Positions 25,483-36,323 of a DNA stretch of 64,000 nt are shown here, piece by piece. Origin of the DNA: Chionis minor. Its lineage: Eukaryota > Chordata > Aves > Charadriiformes > Chionididae. The translations under genes and the position numbers were made by a program. Location of the stretch: positions 462,645-526,644 of the forward strand of contig VZSF01001309.1 of the NCBI GenBank assembly GCA_013398295.1, written 5' to 3'. Positions within the stretch are counted from its first letter, which is position 1; the number at the start of each line of letters is the position of its first letter. The notes under the pieces were generated by a model that searched no databases, had not been told where the DNA came from, and saw only the letters and a list, made by a program, of their open reading frames with translations.

Positions 25483-27134
25483 AAAACACCTATGAGGTTT
25501 TGCTAAAGATATTTATCAGTGAATTTTTTTATACCAAACTGCAGAAAATTGTAGCCAAAGATGACAGAGTAGAACATTACACTTGAATTCACAAATGCAG
25601 TTGCTAAAAATTTAGGTTCCGCTTCAGGAAGCAGTAGATCACAAGTTACGCTGATACTAGTCTGTGTTCATTAGTCTAAACTGAAAGCCAGTGTTTATTG
25701 GCACAACTATTTTTCCAGCATCTAAACGAATAATTTTCAGTATCTTTAGGCATTTCATGGAGGTACAGTGGATCACTGAAGACATGGATTATGCAGGTAA
25801 AGTTGGAAAGATGCTTTTCTGCTTGATATCTGTGAAATGCTAGGCAAAAACATCCATGCTAAATGATTTACAAGAAAGGCAGGGACAAAGTAAGTTATTT
25901 TCCCTTTGCTATCCTCTTCTGTCTTTGTAAATCTGAAAGAAGTTGACTTGTTAGAGCTTGGCTTTTATCAAAATACCTGGAACCTCTGAAGCCTTAATTT
26001 GAGTTGCCATTAACGAAGCAAACGTACATTGTGTCATGCAACTTGCGTCACCGTGCAGCAAGCCCAACTGTCATGTTTCCTATCGATCTGTTTGTGCTTC
26101 ACGTCTTCTGTTTCCTAAACTGACCTTATCTGGGCATTTTAGGACTGTTTTGCTTGCACGATATTATTCAATAAGAGGACCGATATTTAAGAAACAAGAA
26201 TCATCTTATGATTCATCATCACAAGTGCCGGTGGCTAGTTTACCACCTGTGTCTCCTGCAAAAAGTGAATTTGGTGCCCAATTTTGCCATTTCAAACCAT
26301 CCAGACCATAGAATTGATGACTTTGGCTGGAAAGTTCCAACAAATACGCAGGGTGGTACGTGTAAAGAAGTGGCTTCTGGCCAGGAGACCTATCACACAG
26401 TACTTCCTACATCAAAATTATCAAGTTTTGAGATGCAGTTAGTTGGCCAATGATAAATGCCCAGTCCAACTCTCCCAGTCTGTAGCTCTTTCATGGTAGT
26501 AAAATCCTAGGTATGAGTCACAGTTGAACTTTGTGGTGATAGTAAAGGATCAGGAATTCATGACTAAGATAATATGTCTTGAAAATGTCAGCAGATGGAG
26601 AAAATCCTGTCATCTTGGTCTATATTTTTCAGCTGTTCTTCATCTAAGCCTGTCCCAACCTATATGCTTATTCCACTCCATATACTTGAATGGAGCATGG
26701 GGGGACGGTGGGTGGTTACTTTTCCTGAGGTGGTGACAGGACATTTGTAGTAGAAGAAAAAGGTCTTTTCAGGTCCGTATGGCCCTAGGTTCCTAATTCC
26801 TTAGACTTCTAAAGGCCTTTGCTAATTTAGGATACCAGGAGCCTGAGCAAGTGTCATTTTTCCAGTTGAGATTTTTGCAGGACAGATTTTCATCTTCTTG
26901 CTCAGCTTTTCCCATCCCTGCAAGCTTCCTAACTATCCTTCTTAAATATAGTGCTCTGTCCCCTATGTGTTAATGATGAACTAGCAACAGCCGGCAAGTT
27001 CTAAATGGAAGTAATAGTGTGTGAAGAAGCCTGGAAGAGAGACCTGGAAAAGTTCTGCTTCTTGCTGAATATTATTTAATGTAGGAAGAATGAGGTAACG
27101 AAGTGCTTTGAATGAAGTAACGAACCCTTTTGCA

Positions 27135-27205
27135 GTCTGTCTGTCTATCTGCCTATCCACTGATCCATCCATCCATCTAACTATTTATCTGTTTATTTAT
27201 TTGTA
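27135..27205. repeat. degenerate (CTGT/CTAT/CATC/TTTA)n tract
   Basis: Tetranucleotide repeat that drifts from CTGT through CTAT and CATC to TTTA units. An old microsatellite with several interruptions. Confidence 0.85.
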
Positions 27206-29630
27206 CTTCACTCAGGGAAAAGATACAGAAAGAGCATAGTTAAAAACCTGGGATTTGGAGACTCTGGAAGGATATGTCTTGTATCTGCTTTTTTCCTCTT
27301 ATGGAAAAAGATGAAAGAGCTTTCATTTAAAACTCTGTCATGCTTGTGAAGGACTGATTTAAAATACACACTTTACTCCCCACAATCATTGTTTCCTTTA
27401 TTTTTTATTGAAAAAAAAGTTTGAGTAAGTTTATATATCAGCGTGCCAAGTCAAATCATGCCACTTTCCTGGCTTCACTACATTTCCTCTTCAGTTCTAC
27501 TTTAAAAGTTTAAATATTCAGCTCTACTTATTATCATGTGACAATATTAACCATTTAAAATGACTCTGGGACTGCACGTTGCTGAAGGTGGAAATAATCC
27601 TGATATGGGTGGGATGGAGCTGACAACGTACAGATAACAAAGATAATAAATTTCACTTTAAAAGAAAGCGTTTTGTAAGGTAAAATATTTCTGCAAACAC
27701 TGCAAATGAGCTATAGCAAGTTTCACAGAAAATAGAAAGTACTTTGAAATAATTTCACCCAAACTACTGCAATAGATTACCAATTATCTTTAGTTTACAA
27801 GGCTGCTTTATGAAGGAGAAAGTCCTATCTAATCACGCGAATGTCCCAGATACTCTGCAGTCCACTTTGACGTATTTACTACCAAGCAGTTCCAGAATAC
27901 AAATCTCTTACTTTACAAGATACCAGCCCCCATAATACTTCCTAAACAATCCATAAATAATTCTCATGTGAAAAGTTATGGGCAAAACCAACCCTGACAG
28001 AAATTTCAGCTGCACAAACTCTGCCGCAAGAAAACTTTGGTGGCTTTCAAAGGAGAGTATTTTGTAAGGCTCGTTTAGCATGAAAGATAGTGAAAGCTGG
28101 GCTCAGGATGGTGTAGGACAACCAGGAAGAGGGCAACTAGTGGTGATTCTCACCGTTTCAGCTCCTGAGGAATTCACTAACCGTTAGATGACCCCTGCAT
28201 GCACTGGGATGCACCAGAAGAGATCTCAGCTGCCCCATCCCCAGACGTTCTCATGGGACACGATGGATCATCATGGAGACAGGAACAATTTGCAGGCCGT
28301 TGCACCTCATCCAGATTTTTTTTGCTGCAGTATCAGATTTTAATTAAGGCATAATAAATAAGGCCCTTCTATCCTGTTTTCCAGAATGGCTGTTTTAATT
28401 GGGTACGTAAAACTTTATTCACACTACCACATTGCTGACCTGCAACTTAGCCCTAGACCTGAAGGACAATTGGATTGATTTTCAGCTAATTGCTTCTATT
28501 TAATTTGCAGTGCTTCATTTCTAAAATGTGAAAATGTTTTTTCATCCTTACCATTTTTTAATGCACTGAATTTATACAAAAAAGTAACCAATTCTTCATT
28601 CTTAAAAGTTACTGTATTTTTTTATCTTCAGGATCAATAAACAAAAAAATAATTTTTGATTTCCTTGGAATTAGTCTCTTCCCATCCCTAACAGAAACCT
28701 TGATACTTTAGTAATTTTTCACCCTACAAAACACACACCTACACTTTCTCTTTCAAATGTCATGTTATTTTGGGACATAGCGTCTCCTGAATCATAGTAT
28801 TCACTAGTATATGATATACTCTTCAAGAAAAGAAAACGAATCCAAATAATTTTCTTATAAGATTGTTAATATATTTTATTTTTAACACAAAAAAATATTT
28901 TTTATAGCTTATTTATGAAGGGTAAGTATCCAAAATACCTAGTGAAATATACTGTGTATATAACAGGTTCAAAATCTTGCTGTTCTCCTGTTATAGGCTA
29001 GGCCATCTTTGACGAATTCACATACCATGGGCTGCAGGAATTCTTCTGATTTCAGGAGACGTTCATTTGAAGGTATGATTCCCATTCCTTCGTTTAATTT
29101 CTTTTGGCTTTTCACCTGGTTTTCTTGAAATAATCAGTTTAAAAATCTCCTTGTAATTTTTGTCCTCAAGAATAATGTTCTTTTATTAGTACAGCATAAA
29201 TTTTTGGGTTTTGCATTTTCAAGATGTTTTTTGAACAAAAAAATGTCAATTTCAATTCTTAAAAGATAGATGAAAATTGCATTCATTTGGTGATATTGGT
29301 CTCTCTGTTGCTGTTTTCATTTTACCACCACCACCCTACTTATTTCCACTTAATTTTAGTCAAGTACATAACACAGAACAGAGGGGAGAAGAAATATTTT
29401 TGGCTGAAGACATTGGAGTAAATCACAGCTCTTGTGAGAAAATGTCATGAATATCTGTGTAGAACAGACAGGACTTAGATTTTATGAGAAAGAGATAGAG
29501 AGAAAAGTGCAAGGACTCAATTTATCTACATCTGAATGATAAAGAACTGACTGAACCCTTCTGGTATTGAAATCTATGCTTTTTGAGAGAGTATTTTTAA
29601 TTTTTTAAGATAGTATTTTGGCCACTAAAC

Positions 29631-30060
29631 CATTTATAATTCATAAGGTCAGAAGGAACCATTGCAGTGATATAGTATGACCTATACAGTACAGACTATA
29701 GGGCTCCCTGAATTAACTCCCACTCAAAAAAGAGTATGTCTTTTAGAAACAGAACTAACTTTAATTTGAATACATGCTGATGGACAACCCACAGCTCTGG
29801 TAAACCATGTACAAGATTTTGTTACTTTGACTCTTAAAAAAACGCATGCATTTCTACCTTAGTGACATAGGCTGTTTTGAACTTCTGTTCAGTGTTCATC
29901 TTACCTTCCTTGACTACTGAAGCATCTACTATCATGTAAATACCTGTGGACTGGTTGATTCACACCTTAAATTTCTCTTTGATAAACCCACAGATTGTAT
30001 GCAGAAGGCGTTTCTTATTTCTTCATTTCTCATGGCTCTTCCCATATTTTCCTACCAAGG
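29631..30060 (-). mobile_element. ancient CR1 3' UTR (reptile-type)
   Basis: A minus-strand CR1 fossil of a class abundant in turtles and crocodilians. Pieces with family form in brackets: ATTCATAAGGTCAGAAGGAA (ATTCATAAGGCCAGAAGGGA), CCATTGCAGTGATATAGTAT (CCATTGTGATCATCTAGTCT), GACCTATACAGTACAGACTA (GACCTCCTGTATAACACAGG), GTCTTTTAGAAACAGAAC (ATCTTTTAGAAAAACATC), CTGATGGACAACCCACAG (GTGATGGAGAATCCACCA), and TTTCTCTTTGATAAACC (TCTTCTCTTTGATAAGC) near 29970. Similarity runs in order for about 400 bases, so this is one of the clearest old copies in the window. The small plus-strand frame at 29946-30134 lies mostly inside it and is not a gene. Confidence 0.87.
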
Positions 30061-30679
30061 TAATGACCTTTATTTCTTTGCTTATATCTGCATTGCAAAA
30101 AAATATATTTTCAATCCTCTGTAACTTTTATTAATTTAAAATAAGACAGCAAATTATAACTGTGCAGGTAGACACACAGAGAGAATTGAGGATACAATCA
30201 CTTCTATGAGCATGGCATCCACTGTACCGTAAGGGTGGGTTTTGCCATAGTAGTTTCATAATGATTTACGTCTTCATGTTTATGAAACATTTTGAAGTTG
30301 AGAAGTTCAGTGTCCTAACTGGTGTAGCATACTCTTCACGAACTGGGAGATAAAGATATGCTACTTAGTCACTCATCTCGGTCCTACGTTGGCTTCTCTT
30401 ATTGCCTCTTGATATGGGATAGAGGTTTTGGGTTTTGGTTTCTCCCCCGTCCCCTCATATGGTGGGAATGAGAATATGTAGCACACGTTTAGTTTAGCTG
30501 CCTATAATACATCTATTTGTAGATGACACCCATCCAAACCTCCCTTGCCATTTGGACAGATAGCTAACTTTTTGAGGAAATAGTTCCATTTTTCCTTGTC
30601 AGCACTGGAAAAGGAAATCCTGTTGTTTTTTCCCAAGGGCAAAGAATGAGGACTGTGAGAGCTCCACCCTGTGTATTGT
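30061..30679. other. unique non-coding DNA
   Basis: Nothing recognised between the ancient CR1 and the LTR. AT-rich. Confidence 0.6.
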
Positions 30680-31615
30680 TGTCGTGGTTTGGGCCAAAAA
30701 TTGCCCAATCAGGTGGAATGACAGATGCTCTCCCCCACTTCTCTTTTCAAAGGAAGGAGAGAGAGAGAGAAAAGAGACTTAGGGATTTAGAAAGAGCTAA
30801 ACTACTTTAATGACATATTAATATTAAAATAAAAAGAAAATGAAGTATGTACAAAACTGGATCAAGCTTCCAGGATGACAATCACGTCACCAGGCACTGG
30901 GGAAGTCCCAGACTGGACTCAGTGACAGATAGTATCTGGATTCTGAATCTGGATTCAGAATCAGGATCAAAGGCTTCCAGCCATCCAACAGGGCAAACAA
31001 CAAAGTTGGCTGCCTTTGGTTGTTGTAGCAATAAATACAAGCAAGAGCTTCTCTGCATCCCATTCCTTGGCATCAATTGTAAACATCGGTCTCGTCGCTC
31101 TGAGAGCCAACGGTTTCTGCACAACATGCTGGTCATTTTAGCAGATCACGCCGAGCTAAAAAGCAAAATTCCGGAACAAAATTGGTCCTGTTTTACTGTA
31201 AAGCAGAGCAACTGAGCTCTGCAAAAGGGCGGGGGCCAAGTCTTGTCCTGAGCTAAAAGGAAGTCTGTGAAAACTGAGGGACAAAATAGCTGAGATGCTA
31301 TCATCACCCCAGATACCTCACTAAGCTGGATAATTTGTCCGTCCCAAGACAAGTCTGACTTAGGGAGAGGATTAGTGCAGCTAATGCTATAGACACTACT
31401 CACTGAAACATCTTCTGTGTAATCACTGTATTGTTTTTCCCTCTCTGTAGCAAGGTGCCAGAGAGGTCCGGCTCTCTCTGTGCTGTCCTCACAGAGCTTC
31501 TCGACGGCCTGTGCCACAGCAGACCTATTTGGTTGTGTGGTCTGTCTATATTCCCGACGGTCTATCTGCTGCACCGGACCTATCTTAAAAAACACAGGCA
31601 CAAAAGCAGATAACA
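30680..31615 (-). mobile_element. endogenous retrovirus LTR (probable 3' LTR of a truncated provirus)
   Basis: The plus-strand left edge TGTCGTGGTTTGGGCC is the reverse complement of a typical avian ERV LTR 3' end (GGCCCAAACCACGACA). On the minus strand the proposed LTR opens with TGTTATCTGC, directly after a purine tract at 31616-31627, as at a normal PPT/LTR junction. A minus-strand ATTAAA at 30806-30811 is a possible polyadenylation signal, about 125 bases before the LTR end. A GA-rich run lies at about 30757-30778 and a perfect hairpin at 30939-30962. The 156-codon minus-strand frame at 31146-31616 lies inside the LTR and is not recognised as a viral protein. The left edge is firm and the right edge is less so. 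An alternative edge at 31074, giving a 5-base ATTGT duplication, cannot be excluded. Confidence 0.65.
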
Positions 31616-31627
31616 CCCCCTCTCAAA
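31616..31627 (-). other. putative polypurine tract
   Basis: On the minus strand this reads as a G/A-rich run ending in GAGAGGGGG immediately before TGTT. Retroviral plus-strand DNA synthesis starts from such a tract just upstream of the 3' LTR. If correct, the sequence beyond 31627 is a remnant of ERV internal DNA, but no gene is recognisable there. Confidence 0.45.
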
Positions 31628-31640
31628 GGTTTTCACTTTT

Positions 31641-31685
31641 CAGTAAAGAGAACTGATAGAGTTCTTCAGTAAAGAGAAATGATAG
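31641..31685. repeat. 19-base tandem duplication
   Basis: CAGTAAAGAGAACTGATAG at 31641-31659 is repeated at 31667-31685 with one difference. It lies next to the putative polypurine tract and may be part of the ERV internal remnant. Confidence 0.85.
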
Positions 31686-31689
31686 TGAG

Positions 31690-34600
31690 TGCCACACTGA
31701 TTTCGTACCTGTTCCTTTAATGATTTCCTTGGGAAAGGAGATTTATTTCACCATGGCATCTTACCTGAAAGCCTTTTGCCTGCTTTATTCATGTATCTAG
31801 CCTACACACGGGTCAGTGCCGTGGCTGGAAAGCTCTTCTTCCTTCTCAGCATTCAAGAAAGTCTCCTGCTCTTTAAGTTAGAGCCTTTTGCCTTGTTGCA
31901 GACAGGGTAACTCTGGCACATTATTCTCTTTATCTGGTTTCCAGCAATGTGTCCATCATTGTAGCAGCTCAAAAGCTCTTTTTCCACTGCATCAGGGGGA
32001 AAACTTGTAGGTGTGAGAAAATGGATGTATATGTCTGTATATACGCTGCTGATGTTCAGCACTCGCGCTTTTCAAAAACACCTTGAGTTAATAGTATGCT
32101 ATACATAACTGCTCATTCTTATTCTGTATGAATGAGTCTTTGTTCCCTGAATTTGCCATGGGCATTCTGGTGTTTCAACTTTATCTCTGACATATCACTG
32201 GGATCGTGTTCTTTTGCTGGCAGGTTTTACAAAAAAACAACCCACAAACCAAAAGCAGAAAACCCCCTAACATATGTAAACCCCTTACCCACTTTAACGT
32301 AAGCACGTGAATTACATTTTTGTTGTTCATCAAGAGTTTTGCCAGTTCCAGACCTGTAAAATTTTAATAGGTTAAATATTGTTTGTTCACTTAATTGTGC
32401 TATGTAAACTACTGCATACTCTTAACTTTTAAACTAAAAAAATAGCAAATATGTTGATTTTACACTGGTTAAATTTTACACTGATGCTACCTAGTGTTCA
32501 CAGTTTTCTCCTTAGATTTCTCTTGCATTCTTTTGGATCTCTTTGAAGTGAGTGGAATGGTTTTAATGTTGACCCAAACTGAATTGGTTACAGGAGATAA
32601 GAAAAACATTTTAATATAAATAGTGCATAGACAGAGATGATAAAGACAATTTCAGGCATATAGAAAAGGCAGACAAGGAAACTGAAATCAAGCAATTTCT
32701 GCTTGGGTCTGGTAGATGACTGATTTCACACGCTTTTCAGCATAGGAGTGTGGATGTTCATGAAAACTTGATCAAGAGCCATATCCGAAGGAGCATTTGC
32801 ATATCTGAAATAGAGTGTACAAAGATTTTAAAGGCCCACATCCAAGATTGTCATCCAAAACTTCCTTTGTTCAGACAAACTTAAGCCTGAAAGCACCACT
32901 GAACTCCAGCGCTCCTTTGTGCCGGGAAAAAACAAGTTCACTCTAAGAAGCCGATGACCTAGTCGTAGTCACCGTAGGGACAGGTGTCATGCACCTCCTT
33001 CTGCTGCCAACGGGGTTTAAGTCACGTCAATCCCAGGAGTACGTCTGTGCCTGCTACTTGTCACACAGAATGGCTCATCATTACCTATGCGGTAAAAAAT
33101 CATCACATAACAGAGACAGCATGTGTCTTGCTTACCGTCATGAAGAACTGCAGAAAATGGTGAAGACGACTGAAAATGTATTTTTATATTATAGTTGATT
33201 CTTGTATTAACACTTGGAGAGCCTGCATTCAGCAATTATCGGTGATGATGAGTAAGAACGAGTAGAGCAGACTCCAGAAGCGACGGGGCTCGAGGAAAAT
33301 CAGTTCAAACTAAGTGCTCTGTTGTCTAAGGAAACAGTGGAGCGGATGGGATACACTCAATAAAACATTTAGTGCCGAGAGTAAGACGTACAGATTTAAA
33401 GTACTAGTGGATTCAAATTAGATTTGAATAAGCTGCTATTACAAGGATAAGTGTGTGAAGTAATACATAAACTTCCCAGTGTCTGCTTACAGGGTCTAAA
33501 AGTTAGTTTTCAGACTGTTTCATTGGTGGATTGGATAAGGACTGAGAGAGTTAGAGTTTAGATTTGTAACTGGTCATGGTTTAATGACAACAAGAAGCCA
33601 TGGTGGATTTTTTTTCTGGAAGTTTTCTAGTAGTTTCTAAATTTCTGATCTTAGAAAAGTCTGTAAACCTTGTGCATCCAAAGCCATAACTCATTTGGCT
33701 TTAGCCTGTGCTGGTTCATCCCCTGGCAGCAGGAAACCCTCGATTCTGGGGACCCAAAGCATTCCAGTGTCTCTTTCCTGGTGGCAAGAGGACTTCAATT
33801 GCAGATTTTCTACATTGAAGTCATCCTGGAGGCTGTGTTTATCTGCAGCAGATGAAGGAAGAATGTATTTGGAGAGGTCAACATGATTACAAGTTGGTTC
33901 CCCCATTTCCAGTTGCAGAAATGTCCCTACTGTCAGGTGCTTTGCGCAAACTCTTTGTTTTGGGGTTTCTCCTGCAGTTACTGCCTGCGTAGAGGGGACT
34001 GTGAAGGGAGAACTTAACCCCGGGAATCCAAAGCAGTCTTGCAGATTTGTTTCACTTGGATTTAAAACTCATTCCTTTGCCCTGTAGCCATTGTAGGCAG
34101 ATTCTATTCCAGGGGTGATCACTTATTCTCTAAAGCAGCAATTACTTTCTGTTTGGTTGCTTTGTTCTGTCCCAGTATAACGGAGACATAAAGTCACAAA
34201 TGTATCTAAAAAGGTGCGTCACTTGTTTTTCCTTTTTTCTTCCATATAATTTTCTTCTCATCTTTCAGGGAAGGTACAGTTGGGGTCTAGAAGAATATTT
34301 AGTATGTAGGCAAGACTGTGACTGGTTTTAATATTCTTGTTTCTCAAAATGGAGAATTAAAATGAGGAAAAGCATACATGACAACACTAAAAATTTCTGT
34401 CAGAAATATACTCAATGCAGCAATATATACTGGAGTTAGATGAGGCCTTGTCTGCCATCTCACAACTCCTGACAGCACTGCATATTTGTTTTTAGTGGAA
34501 ATTCTGAAAACTTGTGAAATCTGGTATTTGTGCCTTTTTTGCCTCTGCTGCTAAGTCATTATTGTCTCATCTCCCAGAAAACGTATCATCCAATTTTAGA

Positions 34601-35159
34601 AGCAGACTTCATATCCATTGTTCGGAAGAAGGATAGACAGTTTTGATTGCATTTTGTGTTATAAACAGCAAACTCGCTATAGAAATGGCTGGACTTATTG
34701 CACTCAAAAACCCCTCTATGCTGAGGGCACTGTTTGCATGAAAAGCCTTCTGTATGTAATGTGAAAGTTTCTACAATTGAGAACTGCATAGTAGTAGTAG
34801 TTAGGGCTTTATTACTTAGTTCTAATTTGTATTGATGGCCTAAAAAAAGTAGCATGCTTTGCAGTTCTATGAAAGAAAAGATTATAAATGGAGATTAATT
34901 ATAATTTTGCTAGCTCAGTACTTGTAAAACTAAAGCAATTTATATTCTTTCTCTTAATGATCTCCATTCCTGATTGCAGTAATGTAATCTAATTGTGATT
35001 ATGATAGTATCTGAATCATGTGGGCCTCTATGTGATTGGAACTACTCTTTGCATTAAAAAGTAATTTTGGAGTAATGATGAAAAGTTACTGTGGAAAATT
35101 GGCAAGTAATATATTTTACTCTGTATCTTAAGTTTCTGCTTTCATTTTTGATTATATCT
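31690..35159. other. unique non-coding DNA, possibly some ERV remnant at its start
   Basis: No gene recognised. The first few hundred bases might be decayed retroviral internal sequence, inferred only from position beside the LTR. A weak MIR-like patch is listed separately. Confidence 0.5.
32655..32730 (-). mobile_element. possible MIR fragment
   Basis: GACAAGGAAACTGAAATCAA followed by GCAATTTCTGCTTGGGTCT resembles the reverse complement of the MIR core (GATGAGGAAACTGAGGCA ... AACTTGCCCAAGGTC). Only about 45 bases align by eye, so chance is possible. Confidence 0.35.
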
Positions 35160-36275
35160 TATAGCAAGGATAAGTATGATACTATATCAAGGATTTATTA
35201 CATCAAAGACTTATCAATGATAACTATGAGTATCAAGGATAAGCATGATATTATTGGAATAACACAGATATGGTTGAGGCAAGAAATTGAGGGTTTGAGA
35301 TACTAGTCTGGAGTTTGTGGAGAGAAAGGGTAGACGGAGGAGGAGCCATATCAGTATTCCTGGGAGATGAGCGTCTTCAGAGAGAAATGCTGCAAGTATT
35401 TTGGCTGACATGGCAATGTCAATTCTGATAAAAGTTAAGCACAACAAAGGTAGTCAGGTGGTTTTCTGAATGGTTCTTTGAACTTTTAGGTCTTTGCTTA
35501 CAGATGAGAGAGGCCTTCAAGAATGCCAGAACTTTGATAAAGATGGCTTTTAATTACTCTGTTATTGACTGCAATAAGGTAAAACTAGGGAGGGGATACT
35601 CACGTCTCTAAAGCTAACGTAGGGTTGCCTCTGGTTTCTTATGCGTTTCATTGAATTGTCTTTCAGAAACTATTTGAATTAATTCAAGGATTTGAGCCAA
35701 GGGTAATAAAGGGTGTTGAACTGGAGAGGTATGAAAGATCCAGTCATCTCGACATCATTCGATTTAAAATATTTGTTGAAGAGTAAAAAGCAATGCAAGC
35801 CTTACAGCAGGCTGAGTTTGAGGGAATGCAAAGTGTGCTAAGGAATTTTTATCAGGATTTTATTATAATGTATGGTAAATCTACTGAAGAAAATTGGAAT
35901 ATATTTCAGAAACAGTTGGAGGACATTTGAAATTCATCCTGGTTTAAGTCTAAAGAAGGATAAAGGTAACAATGCCCAATGTGGCTAAGTAGGGTTGTAT
36001 AGTAAAGAGTAAGATAAGCAGTAAGCACAAGGTGTTGAAAAAAATATACAAAATCTGGTAAGGTGGAGCAGTTGAAAGGCTATATAAAATAAGCAGAAGC
36101 AAACTTGAAGGGCTAATTAGAAAAGCAAAAAAGAAATATCGAATGCTAACTGCAGAAAAAAAAATATTTGAGATGATAATATTATCCTGTGAATATATTC
36201 CAGAAAATTGAAAGGAAAAATAGATCCACAAATCATGATAGTGTGGACAAAGACGTAACGGATTTGTGTAGCAGG
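35160..36275 (+). mobile_element. ancient CR1-like LINE, decayed ORF2 endonuclease region
   Basis: A heavily mutated plus-strand LINE whose apurinic endonuclease domain is still legible in pieces and in order. KHDIIGITQIWL at 35241-35276 matches the CR1 DIIGITETWL motif. A frame-shifted run reading RK.R then GGGAISV near 35325-35360 matches RKDR.GRRGGGVALYV. MAFNYSVIDC at 35543-35572 matches MGDFNYPDIDW with the catalytic aspartate lost. SSHLDIIRFKI near 35735-35770 matches the SDHEMIEFKI motif. An IRKAKKKY-like segment near 36115-36145 matches the linker before reverse transcriptase. The RT domain does not follow, and the copy fades out near 36275. It is a pseudogene with several stops and frameshifts. 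The family could equally be an L3-type CR1 relative. Confidence 0.8.
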
Positions 36276-36304
36276 TTTTATTTTTGCGTGTGAATGCACA
36301 GAGG

Positions 36305-36323
36305 CAGATGGATGGATGGATGG
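36305..36323. repeat. (GATG)n microsatellite
   Basis: About four GATG units, with a further GCAGATGG nearby. Short and interrupted. Confidence 0.85.

Larger units (their letters stand above)
24901..29630. other. unique non-coding DNA with tetranucleotide repeats
   Basis: No gene recognised. Degraded simple repeats are listed separately at 25434 and 27135. The remainder is AT-rich single-copy sequence. Open frames at 26036-26453 overlap each other in different frames and show no domain. Confidence 0.6.

Noticed and set aside
31146..31616. 156-codon minus-strand open frame, possible retroviral protein
   Set aside because: It begins at the apparent LTR start and lies wholly within the LTR. I recognise no retroviral domain in it.
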